Part shown: positions 26,384-34,699 of the stretch, piece after piece
Layout of the letters: each line of letters opens with the position of its first letter
How positions within the stretch are numbered: position 1 is the stretch's first letter
Source of the DNA: Marixanthomonas sp963974425
GTDB lineage: Bacteria; Bacteroidota; Bacteroidia; Flavobacteriales; Flavobacteriaceae
Assembly: GCF_963974425.1 (NCBI RefSeq)
Contig: NZ_CAXBCK010000012.1
Location: 16,526 to 80,525, forward strand
DNA length: 64,000 bases
Reading direction: 5' to 3'
Notes under the pieces: model-generated
What the model was told of the DNA's origin: nothing
The model's input: the letters and a program-made list of their open reading frames with translations, nothing else
The model's database searches: none
Made by a program: the position numbers and the translations under genes

Positions 26384-26448
26384 TAGTTGTGAAGTGAGGG
26401 AAACGGCTCACAACAAAGTTTGTTTAAAGAGAATAAGTTTTAGTAATT

Positions 26449-26563
26449 GCTCGCCACCCCGAATTTGGCGCATAAAAAAAGGTGAACACTTGTTCACCTT
26501 TTTTTGCCCCAAATCTACCATGAACTTAACCTACTTATGCTATGGTATGATTCAAATATATAT
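26449..26563. repeat. 115-bp structured repeat, copy 1
   Basis: Begins GCTCGCCACCCCGAATTTGG and ends in ATATATAT. It contains a long hairpin in which ATTTGG pairs with CCAAAT outside an AAAAAAAGGTGAACA stem closed by a CT loop, then a TACCAT/ATGGTA inverted repeat with a 19-nt centre (nucleotides differ by one indel between copies). Near-identical to copy 2 over its full length; differences are the loop dinucleotide, one indel and two substitutions. Confidence 0.9.
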
Positions 26564-26775
26564 TATAAAGTATTTAATTGTTTGTTTTTTAGACCAATAG
26601 CTTTAATTTTCGATAAAGAGATGTTTTTGCTAGGTGTTTTCCTTCAGAGAAGGTGAAACATGTGAATGATTTATTAAAAATTTATATATTTTGATATTTA
26701 TCTGATAAACAGGTTTTAAAAGTTATATTAATGTTACGCTAATGTAAATTTAACGTTAAGTAATTAAATTTTTCA

Positions 26776-26783
26776 TATATTTG
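26776..26783 (+). promoter_or_regulatory. Candidate -7 element for the 93-residue gene
   Basis: TATATTTG matches TAnnTTTG, 23 nt upstream of the ATG. A TTAACGTTAA palindrome (26750-26759) lies directly upstream where a regulator could bind. Confidence 0.5.
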
Positions 26784-26806
26784 GGGTTGATAAAAATGAA
26801 TGAGTT

Positions 26807-27088
26807 ATGAGCAATGATGAAAATAAATATTATATACTGAAGGTAAAGTATTCAGTTCAAGAAATATCTGGAAAGAAAAAAAATGGTAAAAAATCTATCC
26901 ATAAAAGAAAGAAACGGTATTTGGTTAAGAACCTTGACACGTTAGATAGTAAATTTCAGGATATTGAACACGCATTGACCGAAGTGGATACTTCTACTTC
27001 TAAAAATATCTTTACTGTTTTTAAAGATTATATAGTTCGGTTTGGTTCTAACTGCAATTCTACATACCATAGAATGTTGCGAACTTAA
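26807..27088 (+). CDS. Hypothetical basic 93-residue protein
   Basis: I do not recognise it. It has no signal peptide or membrane helix. Residues 21-42 are strongly basic (GKKKNGKKSIHKRKKRYLVK), suggesting nucleic-acid or phosphate binding. The remainder alternates short strands and helices, and the C-terminus contains a Cys and several polar residues. It is probably expressed, since a -7 element lies upstream and a good terminator downstream. A four-codon ORF (ATG at 26796) ends in a TGA that overlaps its ATG. It sits between two 115-bp structured repeats, 240-280 bp from each. Confidence 0.65.
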   Translation: MSNDENKYYILKVKYSVQEISGKKKNGKKSIHKRKKRYLVKNLDTLDSKFQDIEHALTEVDTSTSKNIFTVFKDYIVRFGSNCNSTYHRMLRT

Positions 27089-27109
27089 ACCTTCTAATAA
27101 TTTACTTAG

Positions 27110-27143
27110 AAAAAGCAAGCTGTGTATATATCGCTTGCTTTTT
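27110..27143 (+). terminator. Terminator after the 93-residue gene
   Basis: AAAAAGCAAGC (27110-27120) and GCTTGCTTTTT (27133-27143) form an 11-bp stem with a 12-nt loop, followed by more Ts. Confidence 0.85.
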
Positions 27144-27320
27144 TTGTTTTATATAAACTCTGTTTGTTGAAGAAGCTTAGTAGATGGCTGCTTAACCATA
27201 CGATGAAAATAATTTGTTATAATTATTTAAATCAGGCTTGAAAAAAGCAAATATGTGTTTAAATGAAATTGTAAGTGGCTCGCTTTATTTTCTGTTAGTG
27301 TCATTTAAGTATAGACTACA

Positions 27321-27436
27321 GCTCGCCACCCCGAATTTGGCGCATAAAAAAAGGTGAACAAGTGTTCACCTTTTTTTGCCCCAAATCTTACCATAAACTT
27401 AACCTACTTATGCTATGGTATAATTCAAATATATAT
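27321..27436. repeat. 116-bp structured repeat, copy 2
   Basis: Same orientation and nearly the same sequence as copy 1, starting 872 bp downstream of it. The hairpin loop reads AG where copy 1 reads CT, i.e. the reverse complement. One extra T follows the CCAAATCT segment. The flanking sequences outside the repeat differ from those of copy 1, so the unit has sharp ends. Confidence 0.9.
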
Positions 27437-27540
27437 CAAATTTTCAGTTCTACAATAAGGTTTTTCCTACTTTTGGACGAACTGTTTTATAAACTCGATT
27501 AAGTGTTTAATAATAACTATTTACACTGTTTTTTAACAGG

Positions 27541-29439
27541 TTAGTATGCTCTTTCTGGGTTTCCTTCGTAAAAATGAACATAAGCTTTGTTAACCACTCG
27601 CTTTCCACCATTTGTTGGGTAATTACCTGTAAAGTACCAATCACCTAAATTCTTAGGACAAGCTTTGTGCAGGTCGTCTACCGATTGGAAAATCAATTTT
27701 ACATCTGCGTTTATGTTTTCGTCGCTAATAATTTCAGCAATCTTATCAGAAACTTCTTGATCGCTGAAAGGAGCATATAAATCTTTCACGTGATTTACCA
27801 CATCTTTATCTTCTGTATCTAGCTGCGCTTTACATTTATGGTAGATTTCTTCAACAACATCATACGTTCCGCGTTCTTTATGAAGTGCTAACGCTGCTTG
27901 GAAAGCAACTAAACCTTCCAAACGTGCCATATCGATACCATAGCAATCTGGGTAGCGAATTTGTGGTGCAGATGAAACCACTACAATTTGTTTCGGGTTT
28001 AATCGATCCAGCATCTTTAGGATACTCTTTTTAAGTGTTGTCCCGCGCACAATACTATCATCAATAATAACTAGATTATCCGTTGGTTTAACAACCCCGT
28101 AGGTGACGTCGTATACGTGGGCAACTAAGTCATCACGACTGCTATCTTCGGTAATAAAGGTTCGCAGTTTTACATCTTTAATCGCAATTTTTTCGGTGCG
28201 AATTTTATGCTGTTGTATCTGCTGAAGCCTTTCAGTGGTTAAATTCCCTTCTTCCTCTAAAATGGCTTCGTTTTTCTGTTTGTTCAGTTCATTTTGGGCA
28301 GCGTCTAACATTCCGTAGAACGAAGTTTCAGCTGTGTTCGGAATAAAAGAAAACACGGTATTTTCGGTATCGTGGTTTATTTCTTTTAAAACTTTTGGCA
28401 TCACCAAACGGCCTAACTCTTTTCGTTCTTCATAAATTTCAGCATCACTTCCGCGGGAAAAATAAATTCGCTCAAACGAACAAGATTTACGCTCTAATGG
28501 TTCTAGTATCTTTTTTTCTGAAAAACTACCGTCTTTTTTCAAGATAATAGCGTGTCCAGGTTCTACTTCTTTAATGTCTTCAAACGACACATTAAATACA
28601 GTCTGAATTGCTGGTCTTTCTGAAGCAACAACTATCACTTCATCGTCTTTGTAGTAATAGGCTGGACGTATTCCTGCAGGATCGCGTAATACAAATCCGT
28701 CACCGTGCCCCAACATTCCGGCCATAGCATAGCCTCCGTCCCAATCTCTAGCAGACTTCTTAAGTATTTTTTCAATTTTAAGGTTTTCAGCAATAAAAGG
28801 AGAAGCTTCCATTTTATTCAATCCTGCCTTTTTCGATTTTTTATAAAGTTTGCGAACGCCTTCATCTAGAAAATGACCAATTTTTTCCATCACAGTGATG
28901 GTGTCGGCTTTTTCTTTAGGGTGCATCCCAAGTTTGATCAAATTATTGAACTGCTCGGTAGTATTCGTCATATTAAAGTTACCGGCAATAATCAAATTAC
29001 GGTGCATCCAATTATTTTGCCGAAGAAAGGGGTGTACGTTTTCTACACTGTTAATGCCAAAAGTTCCGTAGCGAACGTGCCCTAAAAGCAATTCGCCAAT
29101 GTAAGGGATGTTTTTCTTTTGAGCGGCGACATCGTTTTTGTATTCTGGGTGTCTTTCAAACTCCTCATTAATACGACCGTTAATCTGAGCAAAAATATCC
29201 TGGATGGGTTGCGATTTGTTAGAACGTACTCTGCTTATGTAACGTTCTCCAGGGTCTACATCAAGTTTAATACTGGCAAAACCGGCACCGTCTTGACCAC
29301 GGTTGTGCTGTTTTTCCATCATTAAGTACATTTTGTTTACTCCGTAAAATGCAGTTCCATATTTCTCTTTATAATATTCAAGCGGTTTCAGCAATCGTAC
29401 CATTGCTATTCCACATTCGTGCTTTAACGCGTCGCTCAT
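27541..29439 (-). CDS. purF: Amidophosphoribosyltransferase-type glutamine amidotransferase
   Basis: First committed step of purine synthesis: PRPP plus glutamine gives phosphoribosylamine. Class II amidotransferase domain: the catalytic cysteine is Cys9 (KHECGIAMV), after an eight-residue leader that would need removal, and QHNRGQDGAGF follows. The PRPP-binding loop VIIDDSIVRGTT lies near residue 460 in the phosphoribosyltransferase domain. At 632 residues it is much longer than E. coli PurF (about 505); long versions are usual in Bacteroidota, where some genomes also carry a second, shorter PurF, so the exact role should be checked. A terminator separates it from the upstream kinase. Confidence 0.85.
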   Translation of the reverse strand: MSDALKHECGIAMVRLLKPLEYYKEKYGTAFYGVNKMYLMMEKQHNRGQDGAGFASIKLDVDPGERYISRVRSNKSQPIQDIFAQINGRINEEFERHPEYKNDVAAQKKNIPYIGELLLGHVRYGTFGINSVENVHPFLRQNNWMHRNLIIAGNFNMTNTTEQFNNLIKLGMHPKEKADTITVMEKIGHFLDEGVRKLYKKSKKAGLNKMEASPFIAENLKIEKILKKSARDWDGGYAMAGMLGHGDGFVLRDPAGIRPAYYYKDDEVIVVASERPAIQTVFNVSFEDIKEVEPGHAIILKKDGSFSEKKILEPLERKSCSFERIYFSRGSDAEIYEERKELGRLVMPKVLKEINHDTENTVFSFIPNTAETSFYGMLDAAQNELNKQKNEAILEEEGNLTTERLQQIQQHKIRTEKIAIKDVKLRTFITEDSSRDDLVAHVYDVTYGVVKPTDNLVIIDDSIVRGTTLKKSILKMLDRLNPKQIVVVSSAPQIRYPDCYGIDMARLEGLVAFQAALALHKERGTYDVVEEIYHKCKAQLDTEDKDVVNHVKDLYAPFSDQEVSDKIAEIISDENINADVKLIFQSVDDLHKACPKNLGDWYFTGNYPTNGGKRVVNKAYVHFYEGNPERAY

Positions 29440-29462
29440 TTTTCTGAAAAATTAGTTCAATT

Positions 29463-29487
29463 AAAAACGCCCCGAAAATTCAGGGCG
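29463..29487 (-). terminator. Intrinsic terminator after the PfkB kinase gene
   Basis: On the minus strand CGCCC (29483-29487) pairs with GGGCG (29468-29472) across a 10-nt loop, followed by TTTTT. It lies 6 nt past the kinase stop and before the purF start. Confidence 0.8.
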
Positions 29488-29492
29488 CGATG

Positions 29493-30416
29493 TTATGTTA
29501 ATTCTATATCAAATTGTGTTAGGCTTTGAAATTGTTTCAAGCGCTGATGTACTTCTTTTTTTGTGAGACCCTCCAATCGTTCTGTTCCAAATTTTTCTAC
29601 ACAAAACGAAGCTAAAGCCGAACCATAAATTATGGCATTCTTCATATTTTCAAAGCTATAATCTGCGGTTTTTGCCAAATAACCCGTAAATCCTCCTGCA
29701 AATGTATCGCCCGCTCCAGTAGGATCAAAAACTTCTTCTAACGGTAATGCAGGTGCAAAGAAGACATCGTCATTATGAAATAACAAGGCTCCGTGTTCTC
29801 CTTTTTTTATAACCACATATTTAGGTCCCATTTCTCTTATTTTTTGAGCTGCTACCACCAATGAATATTCACCGGTTAATTGCCTAGCTTCTTCATCGTT
29901 AATCGTAATAACATCTACTTTAGCAATAACTTCTTTTAATTCGGCTAAGGCGTTATCCATCCAAAAATTCATCGTGTCCAGCACAATCAATTTTGGCGAA
30001 TCCATTTGCTCAATCACACTTAATTGGACGAGCGGATGTAAATTTCCTAACATCACCACTTCAGCACCTGTATAGTTTTCTGGTACTTTAGGTTGAAAAT
30101 TCTCCAATACATTTAACTCAGTCGCTAAAGTATCGCGAGAATTCATATCGTTACGGTATTTCCCGCTCCAAAAGAATGTTTTTCCTTCTTTAATAACTTC
30201 AAGTCCTGAAACATCTAAATTATTGTTTTTCAGCATCGCGATATATTCCTCTGGGAAATCACCTCCAACGACTGAAACAATAGCGCCATCGGCATTAAAT
30301 TGGCTAGCTGCCAGCCCTATATATGTAGCGGCGCCACCTAATATTTTATCGGTTTTGCCAAAAGGCGTTTCAATAGCGTCGAAAGCAACGGTACCAACTA
30401 TAACGAGTTTGCTCAT
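29493..30416 (-). CDS. PfkB family carbohydrate kinase
   Basis: 307-residue ribokinase-fold sugar or nucleoside kinase. The N-terminus has GTVAFDAIETPFG and a GGAATYIGLAASQF glycine-rich segment (PfkB signature 1 region). The C-terminal signature DPTGAGDTFAGGF (about residues 232-244) carries the catalytic aspartate and anion hole. The substrate could be adenosine, ribose or another sugar; nothing here decides. It is encoded between rnhA and purF, close to two purine genes, which weakly favours a nucleoside-related role (inference only). Confidence 0.9.
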   Translation of the reverse strand: MSKLVIVGTVAFDAIETPFGKTDKILGGAATYIGLAASQFNADGAIVSVVGGDFPEEYIAMLKNNNLDVSGLEVIKEGKTFFWSGKYRNDMNSRDTLATELNVLENFQPKVPENYTGAEVVMLGNLHPLVQLSVIEQMDSPKLIVLDTMNFWMDNALAELKEVIAKVDVITINDEEARQLTGEYSLVVAAQKIREMGPKYVVIKKGEHGALLFHNDDVFFAPALPLEEVFDPTGAGDTFAGGFTGYLAKTADYSFENMKNAIIYGSALASFCVEKFGTERLEGLTKKEVHQRLKQFQSLTQFDIELT

Positions 30417-30510
30417 AAAAGGGTTTTAAATTGAGGGTGCAAATTTAACGAAATAATTTAGAAAATATATGTTTTTAACGAAGACTAAACAAAGTGTAAG
30501 GTGTTGATTA

Positions 30511-31149
30511 TTACTTTCTTCCAAAATCTGCTGGAATTTCGCCCCACGCTTTGGTTTCCCATTTAACCACTTTGGTGGAATAAGTGTTTGTTTTAAGCCA
30601 AGTTTCGGCTCGGGCAATTAATTCAAATAACGATTTATTTTTTGAAGACTTCTTTAATTTAGTGTTGCACTTTTTTCGTTTTATCCACCCCATTGCAATC
30701 CTACTATCCGTATATAAAATACGATCGCTACTAATTTTCTTTAAATAAGCAAGCCCATGAACCAAAGCTAAAAATTCACCTACATTATTAGTTCCTTGCT
30801 GAAAAGGGCCTTGATGAAACAACTGTTTATGCGTTTGGGTGTCTACGCCTCGGTATTCCATTTTCCCTGGGTTACCACTAGAAGCCGCATCAACTGCGAT
30901 GGAATATAAATTGGGTTGCCCTATTTTAGCTAATTGTTCTTTAGTAAGTGTTTTTTTCTTTTTGGTGTTTTTTCCTTTATAGTCTGCGTATTCTTTATTG
31001 TACGCTATTTTAGCTTCTTTTAAACTTTCAAAACTTTTGTATTGTGCGCCGGTGACTCCTGTAATGGCTTTTTTACATTCCTTCCAACTATGGAAAATAC
31101 CTGTTGGGTTTCCGAACCAGACGACATAATATTTTTTGGTCTTTGCCAT
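30511..31149 (-). CDS. rnhA: Ribonuclease H1 with N-terminal viroplasmin/HBD domain
   Basis: Removes RNA from RNA-DNA hybrids. Residues 4-50 form the hybrid-binding 'Caulimovirus viroplasmin' domain (YYVVWFGNPTGIFHSWKECK...QYKSFESLKEA). The RNase H domain follows: catalytic Asp in SIAVDAASSGNPG (about residue 86), Glu in NNVGEFLALVHGL (about 123) and Asp in ILYTDSRIAMGW (about 146). The DAASSGNPGKMEYRGV form is the Bacteroidota variant. 212 residues. The start overlaps the purN stop by one base (TAATG), so it is translationally coupled to purN. Confidence 0.93.
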   Translation of the reverse strand: MAKTKKYYVVWFGNPTGIFHSWKECKKAITGVTGAQYKSFESLKEAKIAYNKEYADYKGKNTKKKKTLTKEQLAKIGQPNLYSIAVDAASSGNPGKMEYRGVDTQTHKQLFHQGPFQQGTNNVGEFLALVHGLAYLKKISSDRILYTDSRIAMGWIKRKKCNTKLKKSSKNKSLFELIARAETWLKTNTYSTKVVKWETKAWGEIPADFGRK

Positions 31150-31730
31150 TAATCAGTTTTTTCAGCAATTAATAATTTTTCAATTACTCTTGGAAAATGT
31201 TCATATTCTAATGCATGTACTTTTTCAGCAACCGTTTTTGGTGTTTCATTTACTGAAAGCGGTGTTTTTTCTTGAAATATAATTGCGCCTTCATCATAAT
31301 TTGCGTTCACATAATGAATTGTAATACCAGTTTCAGGTTCTTTATTTGCAATAATTGCTTCGTGAACATAGTTTCCATACATTCCTTTTCCACCATATTT
31401 TGGAAGCAAGGCTGGATGAATATTTATTACTTTGTTTGGGTATTCCTCCAAAATTAATTCAGGAAACTTCCATAAGAAGCCTGCTAATACAATTAAGTCT
31501 GGTTTGGTTTTTTGAAGCGTTTTTAAAATGCCTCCTTCAGAAAATAAATTTTCCTTATTAAAGTATAGGGATTTGATATTGTGTTTTTTAGCCTTTTCTA
31601 GCACCTTGGCATTTTTCTTGTTTGACAGTACAAGAACAACTTCACCAACATTAGATTGTTTAAAATATTTTATTATATTTTCGGTATTGGTACCGCTACC
31701 AGAAGCGAATATGACAATGCGTTTTTTCAT
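31149..31730 (-). CDS. purN: Phosphoribosylglycinamide formyltransferase
   Basis: Transfers a formyl group from 10-formyl-THF to GAR in purine synthesis. I start at the ATG at 31728-31730 (MKKRIVIFASGSGTN), giving 193 residues; the frame stays open upstream but adds a non-homologous hydrophobic stretch. Signature blocks: FASGSGTN at residues 8-15, LAGFLWKFP, NIHPALLPKYGGKGMYG with the catalytic Asn-His pair, and HYVNANYDEGAII with the catalytic Asp region. Divergent from acpP and followed by rnhA with a one-base overlap. Confidence 0.94.
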   Translation of the reverse strand: MKKRIVIFASGSGTNTENIIKYFKQSNVGEVVLVLSNKKNAKVLEKAKKHNIKSLYFNKENLFSEGGILKTLQKTKPDLIVLAGFLWKFPELILEEYPNKVINIHPALLPKYGGKGMYGNYVHEAIIANKEPETGITIHYVNANYDEGAIIFQEKTPLSVNETPKTVAEKVHALEYEHFPRVIEKLLIAEKTD

Positions 31731-31868
31731 CAAAATAACAATGAGGTTTTCAAGAAGTAATATTAAATAAATAACAAAAGTAAGGTAATAGGGTTTTACT
31801 TCTCCCAAAAATGTTTAAATTGGTATTCACATTTTAGGTTTAAAATGGTGTATTAAATTAAAAAATTT

Positions 31869-31876
31869 TATTTTTG
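31869..31876 (+). promoter_or_regulatory. Candidate -7 element for acpP
   Basis: TATTTTTG matches TAnnTTTG and lies 30 nt upstream of the acpP ATG. A weak TGGT-containing -33 lies about 20 bp further upstream. Confidence 0.5.
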
Positions 31877-31906
31877 CCACTTAATTAAATTAAAAAAACA
31901 AAGATT

Positions 31907-32140
31907 ATGTCAGACATTGCATCAAGAGTAAAAGCAATTATAGTAGACAAACTAGGAGTTGACGAAAACGAAGTTGTTAACGAAGCAAGCTTTACAAACG
32001 ACTTAGGAGCTGATTCCTTAGATACAGTTGAACTTATTATGGAGTTCGAAAAAGAATTTGATATTCAAATTCCAGATGATCAAGCTGAAAACATTGCTAC
32101 AGTAGGTCAAGCAGTTTCATATATAGAAGAAGCTAAATAA
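31907..32140 (+). CDS. acpP: Acyl carrier protein
   Basis: Carries growing acyl chains in fatty-acid synthesis on a phosphopantetheine attached to Ser37 in LGADSLDTVEL. 77 residues, strongly acidic, four-helix layout. First gene of the acpP-fabF-rnc-IPExxxVDY-pyk run, with 12 nt to fabF and a -7 element just upstream. Confidence 0.97.
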   Translation: MSDIASRVKAIIVDKLGVDENEVVNEASFTNDLGADSLDTVELIMEFEKEFDIQIPDDQAENIATVGQAVSYIEEAK

Positions 32141-32152
32141 ATTTAGTCCTTT

Positions 32153-33406
32153 ATGGAACTTAAGCGAGTTGTAGTTACAGGTCTTGGAGCACTTACGCCT
32201 ATTGGTAATAACATTCCTGATTATTGGGAAGCATTAATCAATGGAAAGAGCGGGTGTGCCCCTATTACTTATTTTGATGCTGAAAAGTTCAAAACTAAAT
32301 TCGCTTGCGAGCTGAAAGACTTTAAACCAGAAGATTTTTTTGATAGGAAAGAAGCCAGAAAACTGGATCGCTTTGCCCAATATGCTTTAGTATCTTCAGA
32401 TGAAGCTATTAAAGACGCGGGAATAAACCTAGACGACGTTGATAAATTTCGTGTAGGAGTTATATGGGGTGCTGGTATTGGCGGACTTGAAACCTTTCAA
32501 AATGAGGTAATAAACTTTGCAGAAGGGGATGGAACACCACGTTTCAACCCCTTCTTTATCCCTAAAATGATAGCTGATATTGCCCCTGGTAATATTTCTA
32601 TTAAACACGGCTTTATGGGGCCTAACTATACAACGGTCTCTGCGTGTGCTTCTTCTGCCAATGCAATGATTGATGCTTTAAACTACATTAGGTTAGGGCA
32701 TTGCGATGTCATTGTAACTGGTGGTAGTGAAGCGGCAGTAACAAAAGCTGGTATGGGAGGTTTTAATGCTATGCATGCCCTTTCTACCCGAAACGATAGT
32801 CCTGAAACCGCATCAAGACCTTTTGATGCTACCCGTGACGGATTTGTATTAGGGGAAGGAGCAGGAGCATTAATTCTTGAAGAATACGAACACGCAAAAA
32901 AACGCGGTGCTAAAATATATGCTGAAGTTGTTGGTGGCGGAATGTCTAGCGATGCCCACCATATGACAGCTCCACATCCAGATGGTATTGGTGTAGAGCG
33001 TGTAATGCTTAATTGTTTACGTGATGCAGGGATGAGCCCTAATCAAGTAGATACTATTAATACACATGGTACATCAACACCCTTAGGTGATGTTGCCGAA
33101 TTAAAAGCAATTACCAGTGTTTTTGGTGAACATGCTAAAGACATTAATATTAATTCTACTAAATCCATGACTGGGCACTTATTAGGTGCTGCAGGAGCTA
33201 TTGAGGCGATTGCCTCCATTTTAGCAATGGAAAATAGTGTGGTGCCACCTACCATTAATCATACTACAGTTGATGAAAATATAAATCCATCTCTTAACCT
33301 TACCCTTAATAAAGCTCAAGAACGTGAAATTAAAGTAGCAATGAGCAATACTTTTGGTTTTGGAGGGCACAATGCCTGTGTGCTGTTCAAAAAACTGGAC
33401 GCATAA
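32153..33406 (+). CDS. fabF: 3-oxoacyl-[ACP] synthase II
   Basis: Condensing enzyme that elongates acyl-ACP with malonyl-ACP. The thiolase fold has the active-site cysteine in VSACASSANA (Cys165) and catalytic histidines in NTHGTSTPLGD (about residue 306) and MTGHLLGAAGA (about 342). 417 residues and the GFGGHNACVLF C-terminus are standard. Lies 12 nt after acpP and 7 nt before rnc. Confidence 0.97.
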   Translation: MELKRVVVTGLGALTPIGNNIPDYWEALINGKSGCAPITYFDAEKFKTKFACELKDFKPEDFFDRKEARKLDRFAQYALVSSDEAIKDAGINLDDVDKFRVGVIWGAGIGGLETFQNEVINFAEGDGTPRFNPFFIPKMIADIAPGNISIKHGFMGPNYTTVSACASSANAMIDALNYIRLGHCDVIVTGGSEAAVTKAGMGGFNAMHALSTRNDSPETASRPFDATRDGFVLGEGAGALILEEYEHAKKRGAKIYAEVVGGGMSSDAHHMTAPHPDGIGVERVMLNCLRDAGMSPNQVDTINTHGTSTPLGDVAELKAITSVFGEHAKDININSTKSMTGHLLGAAGAIEAIASILAMENSVVPPTINHTTVDENINPSLNLTLNKAQEREIKVAMSNTFGFGGHNACVLFKKLDA

Positions 33407-33413
33407 ATACTAG

Positions 33414-34157
33414 ATGGCATCCATTAAAAACATATTTAATTCCCGAAATTCAACCGACGGGGATTTTTTTCATGCAATTAAAAAAATATTGGGTTTTAAG
33501 CCCAAGGATATCTCAATCTATAATGAAGCTTTTACCCATAGATCGCTTCACGAGAAGAATAATGACGGTCAACCCCAAAACTATGAGCGTTTAGAGTTTT
33601 TAGGAGATGCTATGTTGGGAGCGGTAATTGCTGCTCATCTTTTTGGCAAAGTACCTTCCGGCGATGAAGGATATCTTACTAAGATGCGATCCAAAGTAGT
33701 AAGCCGCGAACATTTAAATGAATTAGGACGGGACTTAAACCTTATCAAGTTTTTAAAATCCTCCGTTTCTTCTGATCAATTTGGAGGAAACATTCACGGA
33801 AATATCTTTGAAGCTTTAGTCGGAGCCATTTATTTAGATCGTGGATATAACTATTGTGAAAAGTTTATTTATAAACGGGTTATTAAACCTTATGTTGATA
33901 TTGAACGCTTGGAAGGCAAGATAATAAGCTATAAAAGTTTATTTATTGAATGGTGCCAAAAAAGTAAACAACACTTCAAGTTTCATGTATATGAAGACAC
34001 TGGCAAAGATGAGTTAAAGCACTTTGCTGTTAAGCTTCAACTAGAAAATGAAACCATTGCCAAGGCACGTGCTACTTCAAAAAAGAAAGCTGAAGAACGA
34101 GCCGCTAAAAGAGCTTATTATAAGTTTCAGTCAAAAATTGACAAAGAATTAAACTAA
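33414..34157 (+). CDS. rnc: Ribonuclease III
   Basis: Double-strand-specific endoribonuclease for rRNA and mRNA processing. The RIIID signature ERLEFLGDA is at residues 58-66 with the catalytic acidic residues, and the second acidic cluster is in NIFEALVGAIYLDRGY (about 137-152). A C-terminal dsRNA-binding domain (about 175-240) ends with ATSKKKAEERAAKRAYY. 247 residues. Fourth position from the operon start counting its promoter-proximal acpP; no hairpin is obvious in its own leader. Confidence 0.96.
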   Translation: MASIKNIFNSRNSTDGDFFHAIKKILGFKPKDISIYNEAFTHRSLHEKNNDGQPQNYERLEFLGDAMLGAVIAAHLFGKVPSGDEGYLTKMRSKVVSREHLNELGRDLNLIKFLKSSVSSDQFGGNIHGNIFEALVGAIYLDRGYNYCEKFIYKRVIKPYVDIERLEGKIISYKSLFIEWCQKSKQHFKFHVYEDTGKDELKHFAVKLQLENETIAKARATSKKKAEERAAKRAYYKFQSKIDKELN

Positions 34158-34192
34158 GCCTTTCGTTAATTACCTAAAGTATCCTTATTTTT

Positions 34193-34699
34193 ATGCTAAA
34201 ATCCGTTATGGGTAAACATAAATTAGTGCTCGAAGACGATTTTAGGGAAGATTTTCAAATACTAGCTATTCACTGTGGTGTGGAGCCCTATAAAATGGCG
34301 TTCTACTTAAATAAATACTTACAATTACGGTTAAAACGGCGAAGAACAGATCTTGAATTTTCAAAGGATGGATTAGAAGTGCAGTTTCCGTTGTTTGAAT
34401 TTGAAGACACCACAAATTACATGGTGTATGATCTCGTTTCAAACACTTGTAAATCTGCAACTGCAAATACAACAGCCAGCGGAGGATTATTTGGTTCAAA
34501 TGCTTCGGAAGAATACATAACCACCTATTTAATTCCGGAGTATAAAAAAGTGGATTATTTTTTAAAAATTACTTCCGAACACAACCAGGTTTCAATAAAT
34601 AAGCTGCTTTCAGAAGCAAATAAAATAAAATCCATTATTTCTTCTTACCTTATAGATAGTGAACATATAAAGTCTAAAAACAATTTAATATTCAATTAA
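34193..34699 (+). CDS. IPExxxVDY family protein
   Basis: Bacteroidota-specific protein of unknown function named for its motif, seen here as IPEYKKVDY (about residues 118-126). 168 residues, no signal peptide. Its place between rnc and pyk is typical for flavobacteria as I recall it. An internal ATG at codon 6 (MGKHKL) is an alternative start. The last base of its stop codon region overlaps the pyk start (TAATG), so the two are translationally coupled. Confidence 0.9.
   Translation: MLKSVMGKHKLVLEDDFREDFQILAIHCGVEPYKMAFYLNKYLQLRLKRRRTDLEFSKDGLEVQFPLFEFEDTTNYMVYDLVSNTCKSATANTTASGGLFGSNASEEYITTYLIPEYKKVDYFLKITSEHNQVSINKLLSEANKIKSIISSYLIDSEHIKSKNNLIFN

Larger units (their letters stand above)
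26284..26806. other. Gene-poor spacer between sod and the 93-residue orphan
   Basis: This 523-bp stretch holds the sod terminator, a degenerate repeat fragment (26359-26383), a GTTGTGA/TCACAAC hairpin (26386-26415), repeat copy 1 (26449-26563) and the promoter of the next gene. I find no convincing coding sequence; a 68-codon frame at 26394-26600 runs through the structured repeat and looks accidental. Confidence 0.7.
27089..27540. other. Gene-poor spacer between the orphan gene and purF
   Basis: These 452 bp hold the orphan's terminator, repeat copy 2 (27321-27436) and, near the purF stop, an 11-mer TCGATTAAGTG (27495-27505) also found twice upstream of the CAP gene at 56546. I see no coding sequence. 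Confidence 0.7.

Noticed and set aside
26394..26600. 68-codon frame across repeat copy 1
   Set aside because: It reads through a perfect hairpin and an AT-rich arm; composition and lack of any start signal suggest a chance frame.
31731..31808. Longer purN start with a hydrophobic N-terminal extension
   Set aside because: The added residues are not part of the family and the ATG at 31730 gives the standard MKKRIVIFASGSG start.
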